Origin: an uncultured Rhizobiaceae bacterium
Lineage (GTDB): Bacteria; Pseudomonadota; Alphaproteobacteria; Rhizobiales; Rhizobiaceae
Length of the DNA stretch: 64,000 bases
Assembly (NCBI GenBank): GCA_951813045.1
Contig: CATOTF010000001.1
Coordinates: 186,001-250,000, forward strand
Direction: 5' to 3'
Under the pieces are notes generated by a model. That model searched no databases, was not told the origin of the DNA, and was given only the letters and a program-made list of their open reading frames with translations. Within the stretch, counting starts at the first letter, position 1. Each line of letters opens with the position of its first letter. Below are positions 46,988 through 56,472 of this stretch, piece by piece. Position numbers and translations under genes: made by a program.

Positions 46988-47818
46988 ATGAAGAATACAC
47001 AGGAAACCGCGCAGTTTAGATACGCAGAAGAAATCGATATGGGTAATTCGGGAAATACACCCGAGTTGTTGTCGAGCATGATTGCGCGCGGCTCATGCAG
47101 ATCCTTCACGGGTCAAGAGGTCAGCCCAGAGTTGATAAATCTCCTTTGCGCAGCGGCACTAGCTGCACCCACAAAAAGTGACCTCCAGCAACGAGATATC
47201 ATATTGGTGAGAGATGCCGATGCCAAAGCTAAGCTCATTAGTTTGGTGGAAACACAATCCTGGGTTTCCAAGGCACCCAACATCGCTGTGTTTTGCGGTA
47301 ACAACAGTCGCCAAAGGAAGATCCACGAGATGCGCGAGCATGAGTTTGCGAACGACCATCTGGATGCCTTTTTTAACGCAGCCGTGGATGCTGGTATTGC
47401 TCTTTCAGCGTTTGTGACCGCCGCCGAGGTGCTTGGTTTGGGGTGTTGTCCAATTAGCGCGGTTAGAAATGAAGCTGCTGTTGTCAGCGAACTTCTAGGC
47501 CTTCCGGATTATATTTTCCCCGTTGCCGGACTTGCATTTGGACATCCGGTGGCGGAGGCACCTGCCATTAGCATGAGGTTGCCCCTGTCGGCTACGGTGC
47601 ATGAAGATCGATATTCTGCAACCGGGGTTGAGGATGTGATCACGACCTATGATCGGCAAAGGGCAGCCCTGCAACCCTATGATAATCAAAGGGAAAAGGC
47701 CAAATTCGGTAGTACTGACAACTACTGTTGGTCGGAAGATAAAAGCCGTCAATACGCCTTGCCGGAAAGACAGGGTTTCGGCGAGTTTGTCAGAAATAAG
47801 GGATTCAAATTATCCTGA
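46988..47818 (+). CDS. Nitroreductase-family protein
   Basis: A 276-residue FMN-dependent nitroreductase-like flavoprotein. FMN-binding signatures are SSMIARGSCRSFTGQEV (basic N-terminal motif) and AAEVLGLGCCPISAVRNEA, and AGLAFGHP near residue 180 is the usual C-terminal loop. It probably reduces a nitro- or quinone-like compound with NAD(P)H. The first ATG at 46988 is used; one at 47039 is possible and would remove 17 residues without similarity. The segment between its stop and the next gene, 47819-47930, shows no gene. Confidence 0.82.
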   Translation: MKNTQETAQFRYAEEIDMGNSGNTPELLSSMIARGSCRSFTGQEVSPELINLLCAAALAAPTKSDLQQRDIILVRDADAKAKLISLVETQSWVSKAPNIAVFCGNNSRQRKIHEMREHEFANDHLDAFFNAAVDAGIALSAFVTAAEVLGLGCCPISAVRNEAAVVSELLGLPDYIFPVAGLAFGHPVAEAPAISMRLPLSATVHEDRYSATGVEDVITTYDRQRAALQPYDNQREKAKFGSTDNYCWSEDKSRQYALPERQGFGEFVRNKGFKLS

Positions 47819-47930
47819 TCGCAGTTGAGGCGGCATGCTACTCAGTTGCTCACGATCCACCGTATGGCGTTCTTGCCGTTGATGGGCGTCGAATAACATT
47901 TGCTGACGTTTTGCCGGTGCTTAAATTAGG

Positions 47931-49751
47931 TTAGCGTCCATGCCATCCTGAAAGTCGCAACCCTTCCAAAAACCTGTCCATGTGCTCTTTATGGGTGAAC
48001 GGGTGACCGTATTTCAAAACTTCGAGCGGGTAGTTGGGTATCTGGCGGCGGCCTTCCGCCATAGCCTGGTATGCGGCATCCTTGTTCCCGGCCAATACCT
48101 CGCAGACAGCAACAAATGCGTGGTGAAAAAACCAGTCCGGACGTTTTGCTGCCGCCTCTGAAGCAAAACCGGCTGCCTTTTTATAATCGCCGTCAATAAA
48201 TGCCGCAATGCCAAGACTACGTACAAAAAGGCTTATGTGGGGGTCACTGGGACTCAGTTCTATCGCCTTCAGAACCACCCTGCGCGCTTCTTCGGCTTTG
48301 CCGCTAAAGGCAAGGAGCCTTCCATATTCACCTAACGCACCAGCACAATTCGGGTTCAGTTCGAGCGCCCGGCGTTCGGCCGCAATGGCCGGTCCGATCT
48401 TACCAACCAGCGACAGGGCCGTCCCCAGAGTAAAATGGGCATCATGGTTCATTTCATCCAGATTGACGGCCTGATTGGCAAACCTCAGGGCTTCTTTTAG
48501 CTGAAACGCACTGTCGGTTGAAAGGCCGGTCCACACTTGTGTCATGTGGCAAAACGAAAGCAGCGCCATGGTCTGCGCGCTGTCTGGTTCCAGCTGCAGT
48601 GCTTTTTCCGCATTGCCCAACGCCAGTTTGATGTGAGGAGCTGTGCCGCGCCAGAAATGCCACCGCGCCCGCATCAAAAGATCCCACGCATTCACATCAC
48701 GCGGACGGTTATTCGCTGCCCTTTCAGATTCGTGACGCAGAAATTCAGGCTCAATCTTGGCAACTATGAGGTCGGTAATTTCATCCTGAATATCAAAAAT
48801 TGACATTTCACGACGGTCGTAGCTCTCAGACCACACGGTGTGTCCTGTTTCGCAATCTATTAACGAGGCCGATATTCGAACTGTTTCACCGGCTTCGCGA
48901 ATGAGACCTTTCAGTAAATACCGGACCCCAAGTTCCCGCGCGATATCGTTGTTTTGATAGGTTGCATCGGAATAGTTCATCGAAGATCGGGGCGAAATGA
49001 CCTTTAGCCAGTTCGATCTGGAAAGTCCGTTGGCAATGTCACTCGCCATCCCGAGCGCCAGATATTCATCATCCTCTTTAACAAGGCTGTTGTTGGGCGG
49101 CACTTCAAACGGTAGCACCGCTACGCCACGGGCGTTGGCCACCCAATCATCAGTGGATTCCACTTTATATTCAGCAGCTAATGCAGACGATGCCTCGAAA
49201 CGGCCCTCGTCATCGTGATGGAGCAAGCGCCAAATCCGTACCGGGTTGGAAATGCCCTTGAGAATACGAAACTTGAGGTCAACGAAAGAGAATGAATCCA
49301 GCTCCTCAACCTGTTTTCGGGCTTCGCCATCTACATTGGTAGCCCCTGGTTCGGCTAACTGCTGCAATCGCGCTGCTATGTTGACGGTGGTGCCCGAGAT
49401 CAGATGCTCTTCCTGAAGAACTTTTCCGTAGGCAACACCGCAACGAAATTTCATGCGGCGATCGATTGGGTAATCTGAATTTTGATCGTCAACCTGATCG
49501 TGGAATTCCGAAACACAGTGCAGGGCAGGTGCAACATTTGAAAACTCTGCAAACAAGCCGTCGCCAGCCTTATCAATCACACGCCCACCGGATCGGATGA
49601 TCCTTTCCTCCAGTTCGGTAAACAGGGAAGACAGGCGTTGCCGGGTTTTTAGTGTAGATGTCTCAATACTTGAGGAGTAACCGACGGCATCCAGGAAAAC
49701 AGCGCAACTGTTTTTCCAATAATATGTATCAGCCTGCCTCTCTTCACTCAC
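47931..49751 (-). CDS. Class III adenylate cyclase with TolB-like and TPR domains
   Basis: A 606-residue soluble protein. The cyclase domain spans about residues 10-170, with Asp21 (FLDAVGYSS) and Asp64 (KAGDGLFAEF) and GTTVNIAARLQ. A TolB-like segment follows (about 205-330; VAVLPFEV, LLKGLIREAG, SASLIDCETG), and TPR repeats fill 370-580. The combination is frequent in Alphaproteobacteria, where many copies exist per genome. It should convert ATP to cAMP in the cytoplasm, with the C-terminal region as a protein-binding part. It is a third cyclase within 12 kb but lies outside the 35-43 kb operon. Confidence 0.87.
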   Translation of the reverse strand: MSEERQADTYYWKNSCAVFLDAVGYSSSIETSTLKTRQRLSSLFTELEERIIRSGGRVIDKAGDGLFAEFSNVAPALHCVSEFHDQVDDQNSDYPIDRRMKFRCGVAYGKVLQEEHLISGTTVNIAARLQQLAEPGATNVDGEARKQVEELDSFSFVDLKFRILKGISNPVRIWRLLHHDDEGRFEASSALAAEYKVESTDDWVANARGVAVLPFEVPPNNSLVKEDDEYLALGMASDIANGLSRSNWLKVISPRSSMNYSDATYQNNDIARELGVRYLLKGLIREAGETVRISASLIDCETGHTVWSESYDRREMSIFDIQDEITDLIVAKIEPEFLRHESERAANNRPRDVNAWDLLMRARWHFWRGTAPHIKLALGNAEKALQLEPDSAQTMALLSFCHMTQVWTGLSTDSAFQLKEALRFANQAVNLDEMNHDAHFTLGTALSLVGKIGPAIAAERRALELNPNCAGALGEYGRLLAFSGKAEEARRVVLKAIELSPSDPHISLFVRSLGIAAFIDGDYKKAAGFASEAAAKRPDWFFHHAFVAVCEVLAGNKDAAYQAMAEGRRQIPNYPLEVLKYGHPFTHKEHMDRFLEGLRLSGWHGR

Positions 49752-50154
49752 TTAGATCGCCCAACTCTAGTATATCAGAGGGTTACCGGCAAAAGCACTA
49801 CAGCTTACCCCAATATTACAACGCTAACACAGTGGTTTACTAAACGGAACCCGGAAGAAATCAGGCTCTAGAGCGTTTCAATCTTTGATTGAAACGCTCT
49901 AACTCCATTTTTGCTTACGGTAGTTCGGCCACGCCAAACACCTACGCGGGTGCGGCGCAATGGCACCGGGTTGCTCTTCGCAACCAGCGTTTCCACGTAG
50001 ACGTGAAACACTCTAGTGTCGGCAAATATTACCAATTTCCATATTCGACGAGCTCCGGGAACATCTGCCAATCATCTCAATTTCAATCTCTTGCATCGTG
50101 CCTTTGAGGTTCGTATTTATAGAGCTAGATGATTCATCACCCGGACCTCCCGTT
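49752..50154. other. Intergenic region upstream of sppA
   Basis: About 400 bases between divergent genes. Besides the two palindromes near 49870 and 49986 no protein gene or further motif was recognised; the start at 50155 for sppA is uncertain and may lie at 50098. Confidence 0.5.
49870..49900. repeat. Near-perfect palindrome in sppA upstream region
   Basis: AGAGCGTTTCAATC and GATTGAAACGCTCT form a perfect 14-bp stem with a 3-base loop. A related, less regular palindrome lies about 100 bases on (49986-50013; GTTTCCACGT, then ACGTGAAAC, flanked by ACTCTAG). No T-run is present. It is similar to short palindromes dispersed in alphaproteobacterial genomes, but only these two are in the window. 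Confidence 0.65.
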
Positions 50155-51120
50155 ATGGCACTCGATATAGATTCAATTCTGGACCGCAGACAATTGCGCA
50201 GAAAGGTTTCTTTCTGGCGCATTGGAACTTTGATTGCCCTGGCGCTCGCCATAATCGGCACTTTGAGCACTTCCGGTCTGTTTGAAAATGTGGGTAGCAA
50301 TAAGGACCATATTGCAAGGGTCAGCATTTCAGGCACAATTACAGAAGACCGTGACCTCCTCAAAATGCTGAAAAAGATCAAGGACGACGATAACGTAAAA
50401 GGAGTTCTCGTTTCCATGAACTCGCCGGGCGGTACAACAGCCGGTGGCGAAGCCATTTACGAAGCCATTCGCAAGATCGCAAAAGAAAAACCGGTGGTGA
50501 CGAGTGTCAAAACTCTGGCGGCATCGGCCGGTTATATGATCGCATCAGCCTCGGATCACATTGTGGCCCGTCGTTCCTCGATTGTCGGTTCCATCGGCGT
50601 TATTTTCCAATATCCACAGGCTTCCAAACTGTTGGAGAAGATTGGTGTGTCTTTGGAGGAAATCAAGTCATCACCCTTGAAGGCTGAACCGTCTCCCTTT
50701 CATACACCGCCACCGGGGGCAGAAGCCGTTATCAAGGAGTTGATCGACGACAGTTATAACTGGTTCGTCGATCTGGTAACAGAACGCCGCCCGCTGAATC
50801 GAGACGAAGTGCTGAAATTGGCCGATGGAAGGATCTATTCCGGCGACCGGGGTTTTAAGAATAAACTCGTCGATGCGCTGGGCGGCGAAGATGTCGCCAA
50901 AGACTGGCTGACCGAGGAAAAAGGGTTGGACAAATCCTTGAAACTTCGCGATTGGTCTCCAAAACGGCCAACTGACAATCTGCTATTCGCCTCGGCGGTT
51001 GACCGTTGGTTGAAAGGTCAATCCGCATTACCGTTCTCGGATATCGACCCAGACATGCTGCCGGCGATTCTACCAAAAAGAGTATTCCTTGACGGTTTAC
51101 TTTCCATTTGGCACAAATAA
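50155..51120 (+). CDS. sppA: Signal peptide peptidase SppA, 36 kDa type
   Basis: A 321-residue membrane-anchored serine protease. One N-terminal membrane helix (about residues 25-45) precedes the protease domain; the nucleophile Ser lies in AASAGYMIAS and the general-base Lys in SSPLKAEPSP. NSPGGTTAGGEAIYEAI is the conserved oxyanion region. It degrades signal peptides left after export. The ATG at 50155 (MALDIDSI) is assumed; the frame runs upstream to 50098. Upstream of ihfB as in many alphaproteobacteria. Confidence 0.88.
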   Translation: MALDIDSILDRRQLRRKVSFWRIGTLIALALAIIGTLSTSGLFENVGSNKDHIARVSISGTITEDRDLLKMLKKIKDDDNVKGVLVSMNSPGGTTAGGEAIYEAIRKIAKEKPVVTSVKTLAASAGYMIASASDHIVARRSSIVGSIGVIFQYPQASKLLEKIGVSLEEIKSSPLKAEPSPFHTPPPGAEAVIKELIDDSYNWFVDLVTERRPLNRDEVLKLADGRIYSGDRGFKNKLVDALGGEDVAKDWLTEEKGLDKSLKLRDWSPKRPTDNLLFASAVDRWLKGQSALPFSDIDPDMLPAILPKRVFLDGLLSIWHK

Positions 51121-51160
51121 TTTTTTAATTCATTGCTGTGCGCTTGTAATTGAACAAGAA

Positions 51161-51189
51161 TTGACACTCGCGGCTGCTTGAACAATGAT
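51161..51189 (+). promoter_or_regulatory. Candidate promoter for ihfB
   Basis: TTGACA (51161-51166) and AATGAT (51184-51189) are separated by 17 bases, giving a 5' leader of about 45 bases to the ihfB start. The -35 is exact, the -10 weak. Confidence 0.5.
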
Positions 51190-51243
51190 CTCTTGAGCCA
51201 TCGTTTATTTTACGAGGGTCCTTCGCATGTAAGAGGAAGTCAA

Positions 51244-51540
51244 ATGATAAAATCTGGCCTGGTTCAAACTATTGCGGAACAAAACCCCCACCTTTATCAG
51301 CGTGATGTGGAAAATATCGTCAATGCGGTATTGGATGAAATCACCGAAGCTCTGGCCAAGGGAGATCGGGTTGAATTGCGTGGATTTGGGGCATTCTCGG
51401 TGAAGAATCGCGGGGCCAGAATTGGACGCAGCCCGCGCACCGGAGAGCGGGTGGAAGTTGAAGAAAAATGGGTCCCGTTTTTTAAAACCGGTAAGGATTT
51501 GCGGGACCGGTTGAACGGCGAGGATAATTCGGGGAATTAG
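51244..51540 (+). CDS. ihfB: Integration host factor subunit beta
   Basis: A 98-residue protein of the HU/IHF family. The start at 51244 has AGAGGAAG upstream; the frame reaches 51178 without homology. It begins [20 protein letters not shown] and contains the DNA-intercalating arm region [20 protein letters not shown] with the beta-type GRNPRT-like signature, here GRSPRTGE. With IhfA it bends DNA at sites for replication, recombination and transcription. It is followed by lapA. Confidence 0.95.
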   Translation: MIKSGLVQTIAEQNPHLYQRDVENIVNAVLDEITEALAKGDRVELRGFGAFSVKNRGARIGRSPRTGERVEVEEKWVPFFKTGKDLRDRLNGEDNSGN

Positions 51541-51641
51541 CGCGGTAGAACTTAATCTTGAGTTGATTATTTGCCGCTTGAGTGATCAATACACAGCAGG
51601 TTTATTGGTGTATGCCAGCATGAAGTTGTGAGGTCCGAATC

Positions 51642-52019
51642 GTGAAAAAATTTATAACCCTGTTGATTCTTGTTCCTGTCGGAATTGTCGTTGTCGCCCT
51701 TTCCGTGGCGAACCGCCAGAATATTACCCTTTCGGTGCCTCCGCAGGTGGGTGACGCCCCCTTGTATTCATTTGATTTGCCACTGTATGCAGTTTTGTTT
51801 GCCGCGCTATTTGTGGGAGTACTGATTGGAAGTTGCGCGGCCTGGTTTAGTCAGGGCAAACATCGCAAATCAGCACGCGAAAACAAGATTGAGGCAACCA
51901 AGCTCGGTTTTGAGACCCAACAACTGAAAGAAAAAGTTCACGACAGTTCGCAAGATGCGTCGGATGAAAGTAAGGCCTTACGGGCTCTTGGGCTGCCCGC
52001 CCCATCGCGAGCAGCTTAA
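51642..52019 (+). CDS. lapA: LapA-domain (DUF1049) membrane protein
   Basis: A 125-residue inner-membrane protein starting with GTG at 51642 (GAGG upstream). Two hydrophobic segments (residues 4-22 and 46-68) flank a short loop, followed by a charged cytoplasmic coiled-coil tail. That is the layout of LapA, which helps regulate lipopolysaccharide synthesis in E. coli. It commonly follows ihfB in alphaproteobacteria, as here. Confidence 0.8.
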   Translation: MKKFITLLILVPVGIVVVALSVANRQNITLSVPPQVGDAPLYSFDLPLYAVLFAALFVGVLIGSCAAWFSQGKHRKSARENKIEATKLGFETQQLKEKVHDSSQDASDESKALRALGLPAPSRAA

Positions 52020-52075
52020 CTCTTTAAGTAAATTGGCCTGGGGTTGCGAATCCGCGAGCCGTTGTTCCGATACGT

Positions 52076-52519
52076 TTATTTCTCACCAACTTGATTGGAA
52101 AAATTGGTAAAAAACTCGCCAGCGAGTTTTTTTGCGGTGGAATCGATCAACCGCGACCCCAGCGCCGCGAGTTTTCCGCCCACTTTAGCATCAACATTGT
52201 AATCGAGTTGAGTTCCACCATCGACCTCGCTGAGGCTCACGTTTGCACCACCTTTTGCAAATCCCGCAATACCTCCTTTACCTTCACCTGAAATCGTATA
52301 GCTGTCAGGTGGGTTGAGGTCGCCCAGCGTAACTTCACCTTTGAAGGTCGCTTTTACCGGGCCAACCTTGGCAACCACCGTTGCACTCAGCTCAGTATCG
52401 GATTTTTTATGAAGTTCCTTGCAACCTGGAATACAGGCTTGCAATACTTCCGCATCGTTGAGGGCGTCCCAAACCTTTTCCTTACTGGCGGTGATGATGT
52501 GACCGCCGGTCATTTCCAT
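52076..52519 (-). CDS. SRPBCC protein, CoxG-like
   Basis: A 147-residue single START/SRPBCC-fold domain of the carbon monoxide dehydrogenase subunit G family. It has the start pattern MTGGHIITASKEKVWDALND, then IPGCKEL, and the C-terminal helix KLAALGSRLIDSTAKKLAGE (minus its tail). CoxG is thought to anchor or mature CO dehydrogenase-like molybdenum enzymes at the membrane. It is about 5 kb from the CoxD/CoxE-like genes, which may be its functional partners. AAGGAG lies 11 bases before the ATG at 52519. Confidence 0.85.
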   Translation of the reverse strand: MEMTGGHIITASKEKVWDALNDAEVLQACIPGCKELHKKSDTELSATVVAKVGPVKATFKGEVTLGDLNPPDSYTISGEGKGGIAGFAKGGANVSLSEVDGGTQLDYNVDAKVGGKLAALGSRLIDSTAKKLAGEFFTNFSNQVGEK

Positions 52520-52635
52520 TGAAGTGCGCTCCTTGAAAAGAAGCTCCACAGTTAGCAGCGGCAACCCATCACAACAAGGCGAACCAACTAAAGTTCAAGC
52601 TATGCGGATCGCTTCAGAAACGCTAAAGCGGGGCC

Positions 52636-53739
52636 ATGGCAAAACCGTCCTATAAAAATAAGCGTAAACAGAACAACCCGGATTCGGGGAAGACGCGTAG
52701 CCACAAGAAGGCAATGGGAAAGGCGTCTGTTAGTGCTGCCACAAATACCAATGGACAGGAGGTTCGACCCAAGGCGGTAAAAACTCCGCCGCCGCCGCGC
52801 CGTATTTGGACCGGGGGTCGCCTTGAAGAGACGACGGGCATGGTCCTGGAATCAACACCCACCAAAGATTACGCCGTAATCGATAGCGGTGCTGGAGAAA
52901 AGCTGGAGCGTTATGGCCCGCTGATTATCCGCCGTCCGGAAGGGCAGGCGATCTGGCAAAGGACGCGTGGAGACGATGTTTGGGAAAATGTTGATGCCAT
53001 TTTCACAGGTGATACTGACGAAGAAGGGCAAGGCCGATGGCGGTACCCCAGGAAATCGCTTGAAGAGACCTGGGGGCTGGAGTTTGACGGTATTTCCTAT
53101 TGGGGACGTTTCACATCATTTCGGCATACGGGCGTATTTCCCGAACAGGCGGCCCATTGGTTTGCCTTACAAAAGGCGATTCGTATCGCTTCACTTGAAT
53201 TAGGACGCCCGGCGCGAATGCTCAACCTGTTCGGTTATACCGGCCTTGCTTCGCTGGTTGGTGCGCGTGCCGGGGCAGAGGTGACCCATGTGGACGCTTC
53301 CAAAAAGGCGATCGGCTGGGCGCGCGAAAATCAGGAAAAAGCCGGATTAAATGATTATCCCATTCGCTGGATTTGCGACGATGCAGTAAAATTCTGCGCG
53401 CGCGAAGAACGTCGCGGACAAACCTATGATGTTATTCTACTGGACCCACCCGCCTATGGGCGTGGTCCCAAAGGGGAGGTTTGGCAATTGTTCGACCACC
53501 TGCCTCCTATGCTTGATCTTGTTCGCGCTCTGCAGTCAGATCAACCATTGATGACCGTACTCACGGCATATGCAATACGGGCCTCTCATTTCGCTATCCA
53601 CGAAATCATGCAGGAAGTTTTTGCCGGTCTTGATGGCCGTCTTGAATCCGGTGAATTGATCCTGCGGCAGGAAGCAGGCGGGCGTGCTTTATCGACGTCG
53701 ATGTTCTCCCGGTTTATCGCGACAGGTTGCGCGACATGA
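52636..53739 (+). CDS. Class I SAM-dependent RNA-type methyltransferase
   Basis: A 367-residue methyltransferase with a Lys/Arg-rich, probably disordered N-terminal 50 residues, an intermediate beta domain, and a Rossmann core: MLNLFGYTGLASLVGARAGA (SAM-binding loop I), THVDASKKAIGWARENQ and the catalytic-type motif ILLDPPAYGRG. This is the RlmI/YccW-like family of rRNA cytosine methyltransferases, though the target is not certain. Its stop overlaps the next start (ATGA). Confidence 0.83.
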   Translation: MAKPSYKNKRKQNNPDSGKTRSHKKAMGKASVSAATNTNGQEVRPKAVKTPPPPRRIWTGGRLEETTGMVLESTPTKDYAVIDSGAGEKLERYGPLIIRRPEGQAIWQRTRGDDVWENVDAIFTGDTDEEGQGRWRYPRKSLEETWGLEFDGISYWGRFTSFRHTGVFPEQAAHWFALQKAIRIASLELGRPARMLNLFGYTGLASLVGARAGAEVTHVDASKKAIGWARENQEKAGLNDYPIRWICDDAVKFCAREERRGQTYDVILLDPPAYGRGPKGEVWQLFDHLPPMLDLVRALQSDQPLMTVLTAYAIRASHFAIHEIMQEVFAGLDGRLESGELILRQEAGGRALSTSMFSRFIATGCAT

Positions 53740-54623
53740 AACAGAATTTACCGTCAAAACAAGGCGTTATGAAGCCGGGACGTGTTGAGGAAATTACGTC
53801 AACAGCAAATCCTCGCATAAAAGCGATAAAAGCGCTCGCGATGAAGAAAAATCGTGACAGCGAGAATCTGTTTGTCTGCGAAGGGCTTAAACTCGCAACA
53901 GATGCCCTGGATGCCGGGTGGTCCATAAAAACACTTTTGTATAGCAAGAATGCAGCAGGTGATGACGGGCTGCGCGGACGCATTGAAGCCCTCTCGACCA
54001 AAGCCCGCGCCCGTGGAAGTGATATTCTGATCACATCAGACAAGGTTCTGACCGCCCTTACGCGGCGCGACAACCCTCAGGCGGTGGTTGCTGTGGTTGA
54101 ACAGAAACTGGCATCACCAGATGAAATTCAATGTGATCCTGGTACAACATGGATTGCTCTCGACAGGGTGCGGGACCCTGGAAACCTTGGCACCATTATT
54201 CGCACCTGTGACGCACTGGGGGCACAAGGTGTTATATTGGTGGGTCAAACAACAGACCCATTTGCGCTGGAAACGGTGAGAGCCACCATGGGCTCTTTGT
54301 TTCATACTCATCTCTTTAAGATGGATGAAGAATCTTTCATCGAACTGGCACAATCCTGGCGCAAGACCGGTGGCCAGCTCGTCGGCACGCATCTCAATGG
54401 TGCCGTGGATCACCGGTCCATTGATTATTCGCAGGCGCCGCAAATTCTGTTGATGGGCAATGAACAACAGGGGCTAACGGATGATCTGGCAGCAACCTGT
54501 ACTCATCTTGCCCTTATTTCAATGAATGGACGGGCGGATTCTCTTAACCTTTCAGTGGCTACCGGGATCATGCTTTTTGAGGCGCAACGGCATAAGTTGG
54601 CAACAATTGGAGCGGGCGCGTGA
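53736..54623 (+). CDS. TrmH/SpoU-family RNA methyltransferase
   Basis: A 295-residue SPOUT methyltransferase. The N-terminal part is a substrate-binding domain (FVCEGLKLATDALDAGW); the C-terminal trefoil knot shows LDRVRDPGNLGTIIRTCDAL, ILLMGNEQQGL and SLNLSVATGIMLFE, the SAM-binding motifs 1-3. It 2'-O-methylates ribose in tRNA or 23S rRNA. Translated by overlap with the preceding methyltransferase gene and overlapping lspA by four bases. Confidence 0.87.
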   Translation: MKQNLPSKQGVMKPGRVEEITSTANPRIKAIKALAMKKNRDSENLFVCEGLKLATDALDAGWSIKTLLYSKNAAGDDGLRGRIEALSTKARARGSDILITSDKVLTALTRRDNPQAVVAVVEQKLASPDEIQCDPGTTWIALDRVRDPGNLGTIIRTCDALGAQGVILVGQTTDPFALETVRATMGSLFHTHLFKMDEESFIELAQSWRKTGGQLVGTHLNGAVDHRSIDYSQAPQILLMGNEQQGLTDDLAATCTHLALISMNGRADSLNLSVATGIMLFEAQRHKLATIGAGA

Positions 54624-55093
54624 AAAAACAATTATTCGGCCTGATCATTGTGTTGGTGATAATTGATCAGGCCAGTAAATGGTTTGCCACCAATAATCTA
54701 CCGTTCCAGCAGCCGTTCGATGTCATCCCGTTTTTCTCGCTCTACCTTACGCACAACACCGGTGTGGCCTTTTCCATGCTCGATTGGATGGGCAGTTGGG
54801 GGCTCGTGGTGATGACGGCATTGATCGTCGTTTTCATGTTCTTTTTATGGGTGAAAACACCGCGAGACCATGTATGGGCCAATCTAGGTTTTGCCTTGGT
54901 GATTGGCGGTGCTATTGGAAACCTGATCGACCGGGCGTTATTGGGATATGTTGTGGACTTTTTTCTGTTTCACACACAATCATGGTCGTTTGCAGTGTTT
55001 AATGTTGCTGACAGTTTCATTACTGTTGGCGCAATCGCTATAGTCGGGCAGGAATTGATTAATATGCGTAAGTCGAAAGCAGCCCCCTCATAA
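54620..55093 (+). CDS. lspA: Lipoprotein signal peptidase
   Basis: A 157-residue inner-membrane aspartyl protease with four membrane segments. The catalytic Asp residues lie in GNLIDRALLGYVVDF and FAVFNVADSFITVG. It removes lipoprotein signal peptides after diacylglyceryl attachment; the lipoproteins at 32268 and 56473 are likely substrates. It starts with GTG overlapping the TrmH gene end. Confidence 0.94.
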   Translation: MKKQLFGLIIVLVIIDQASKWFATNNLPFQQPFDVIPFFSLYLTHNTGVAFSMLDWMGSWGLVVMTALIVVFMFFLWVKTPRDHVWANLGFALVIGGAIGNLIDRALLGYVVDFFLFHTQSWSFAVFNVADSFITVGAIAIVGQELINMRKSKAAPS

Positions 55094-55130
55094 AACGCAA
55101 TATTAGATTTGGAACAATTGGAGTATCCGA

Positions 55131-56117
55131 ATGTCAACATTTAAAGCCATTTTGGTTTCTCGTGACGAGGAAAAAAAACAATCCGTCGAGGTCACGAACC
55201 TCAATGATAGTGATCTTATGGAAGGTGACGTAACCGTTGCCGTTGAAGCCACCACCGTGAACTATAAGGATGGCCTGGCCATCACCGGAAAATCCCCCGT
55301 TATACGGCATTGGCCCATGGTGCCGGGTATCGATTTTACGGGAAAAGTCCTTGGATCAAGCCATAAGGATTTCAACGAAGGAGATGATGTGATCCTGAAC
55401 GGTTTTGGCGTCGGTGAAACCCATTGGGGAGCTTATGCGCAAAAAGCCCGGGTTAATGGCGATTGGCTGATTAAGCGCCCATCTGGAGTTTCTGCAAAAC
55501 AGGCCATGTCCATCGGCACAGCCGGTTACACCGCCATGCTTTGTGTGATGGCGTTGCAAAGCCATGACATCACGCCTGAACGAGGCCCGATTATCGTTAC
55601 CGGTGCCAATGGTGGTGTTGGTTCAGTCGCAATCTCTCTCCTGTCAAAATTGGGCTATGAGGTGATCGCCTCCACAGGGCGCATGGAAGAATCAGAATTT
55701 CTCAAAAACCTCGGTGCAAATGAAATCATTGATCGCAATGAACTCTCGGAAGCCGGACGCCCGCTGGGTAAGGAGCGCTGGGCCGGTGGTGTAGACGCTG
55801 TGGGATCCCACACATTGGCGAATGTGCTGGCGCAAACTAAATACGGCGGCGCTGTTGCAGCCTGTGGTCTTGCTCAGGGTTTTGACCTGCCCACCAGCGT
55901 TATGCCGTTCATCCTCCGTGGTGTCAGCCTGCTCGGAATAGACAGCGTCATGGCTCCCAAAATGGTGCGCGAAGAAGCGTGGAGCCGTTTGGCCAGTGAT
56001 CTCGACATGACTAAGCTTGAAAATCTGACGACCGAAATCGGGTTTGACGATCTCATCAGTACAGCAACCGATATCGTCGATGGTAAGATCCGTGGCCGTG
56101 TTGTCGCGATGATGTAG
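55131..56117 (+). CDS. Acrylyl-CoA reductase AcuI/YhdH-like oxidoreductase
   Basis: A 328-residue NADPH-dependent medium-chain reductase without the zinc ligands of alcohol dehydrogenase. It has [20 protein letters not shown], the Rossmann motif [20 protein letters not shown], and [11 protein letters not shown], as in the YhdH/AcuI group, which reduces acrylyl-CoA to propionyl-CoA in DMSP and 3-hydroxypropionate metabolism. GGAG precedes the ATG. No dddP, dddL or prpE is near, so the physiological substrate is inferred from family only. Confidence 0.85.
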   Translation: MSTFKAILVSRDEEKKQSVEVTNLNDSDLMEGDVTVAVEATTVNYKDGLAITGKSPVIRHWPMVPGIDFTGKVLGSSHKDFNEGDDVILNGFGVGETHWGAYAQKARVNGDWLIKRPSGVSAKQAMSIGTAGYTAMLCVMALQSHDITPERGPIIVTGANGGVGSVAISLLSKLGYEVIASTGRMEESEFLKNLGANEIIDRNELSEAGRPLGKERWAGGVDAVGSHTLANVLAQTKYGGAVAACGLAQGFDLPTSVMPFILRGVSLLGIDSVMAPKMVREEAWSRLASDLDMTKLENLTTEIGFDDLISTATDIVDGKIRGRVVAMM

Positions 56118-56472
56118 CCAGTTGCCAAACTGGAAAGTTCTCGTCTGCAATAGAACCTGGGATGGAGTATGTTCGGGTGTCAGTTCGTCAAACGCGGACT
56201 GGACAAGCGTAAAATTTCAAGCAAGGCTCGGATTACCCTCAATAAATCCGTTAACCATAAAGGTATACCAAACACAGCACCCGATATTGTGATTGGTATT
56301 GGTTAACGAGTATTGGGTAAGATGGCTTTTTTAACGAACCAGCTATAAATTGATGTGGTGCGACTTGTGTGGGGTGTGGAAATTGGTTGAATTTGTCATT
56401 AGCGTAATTGGTCTGCCGACTAAGGCCATCGAATACCGGCTCTTTTTCGACAACCGCCACCACTGAGTTTCC
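56118..56472. other. Intergenic region before the patatin gene
   Basis: About 355 AT-rich bases between two co-oriented genes. I see no protein gene, RNA or clear terminator; it probably holds the promoter for the following lipoprotein gene. Confidence 0.5.
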
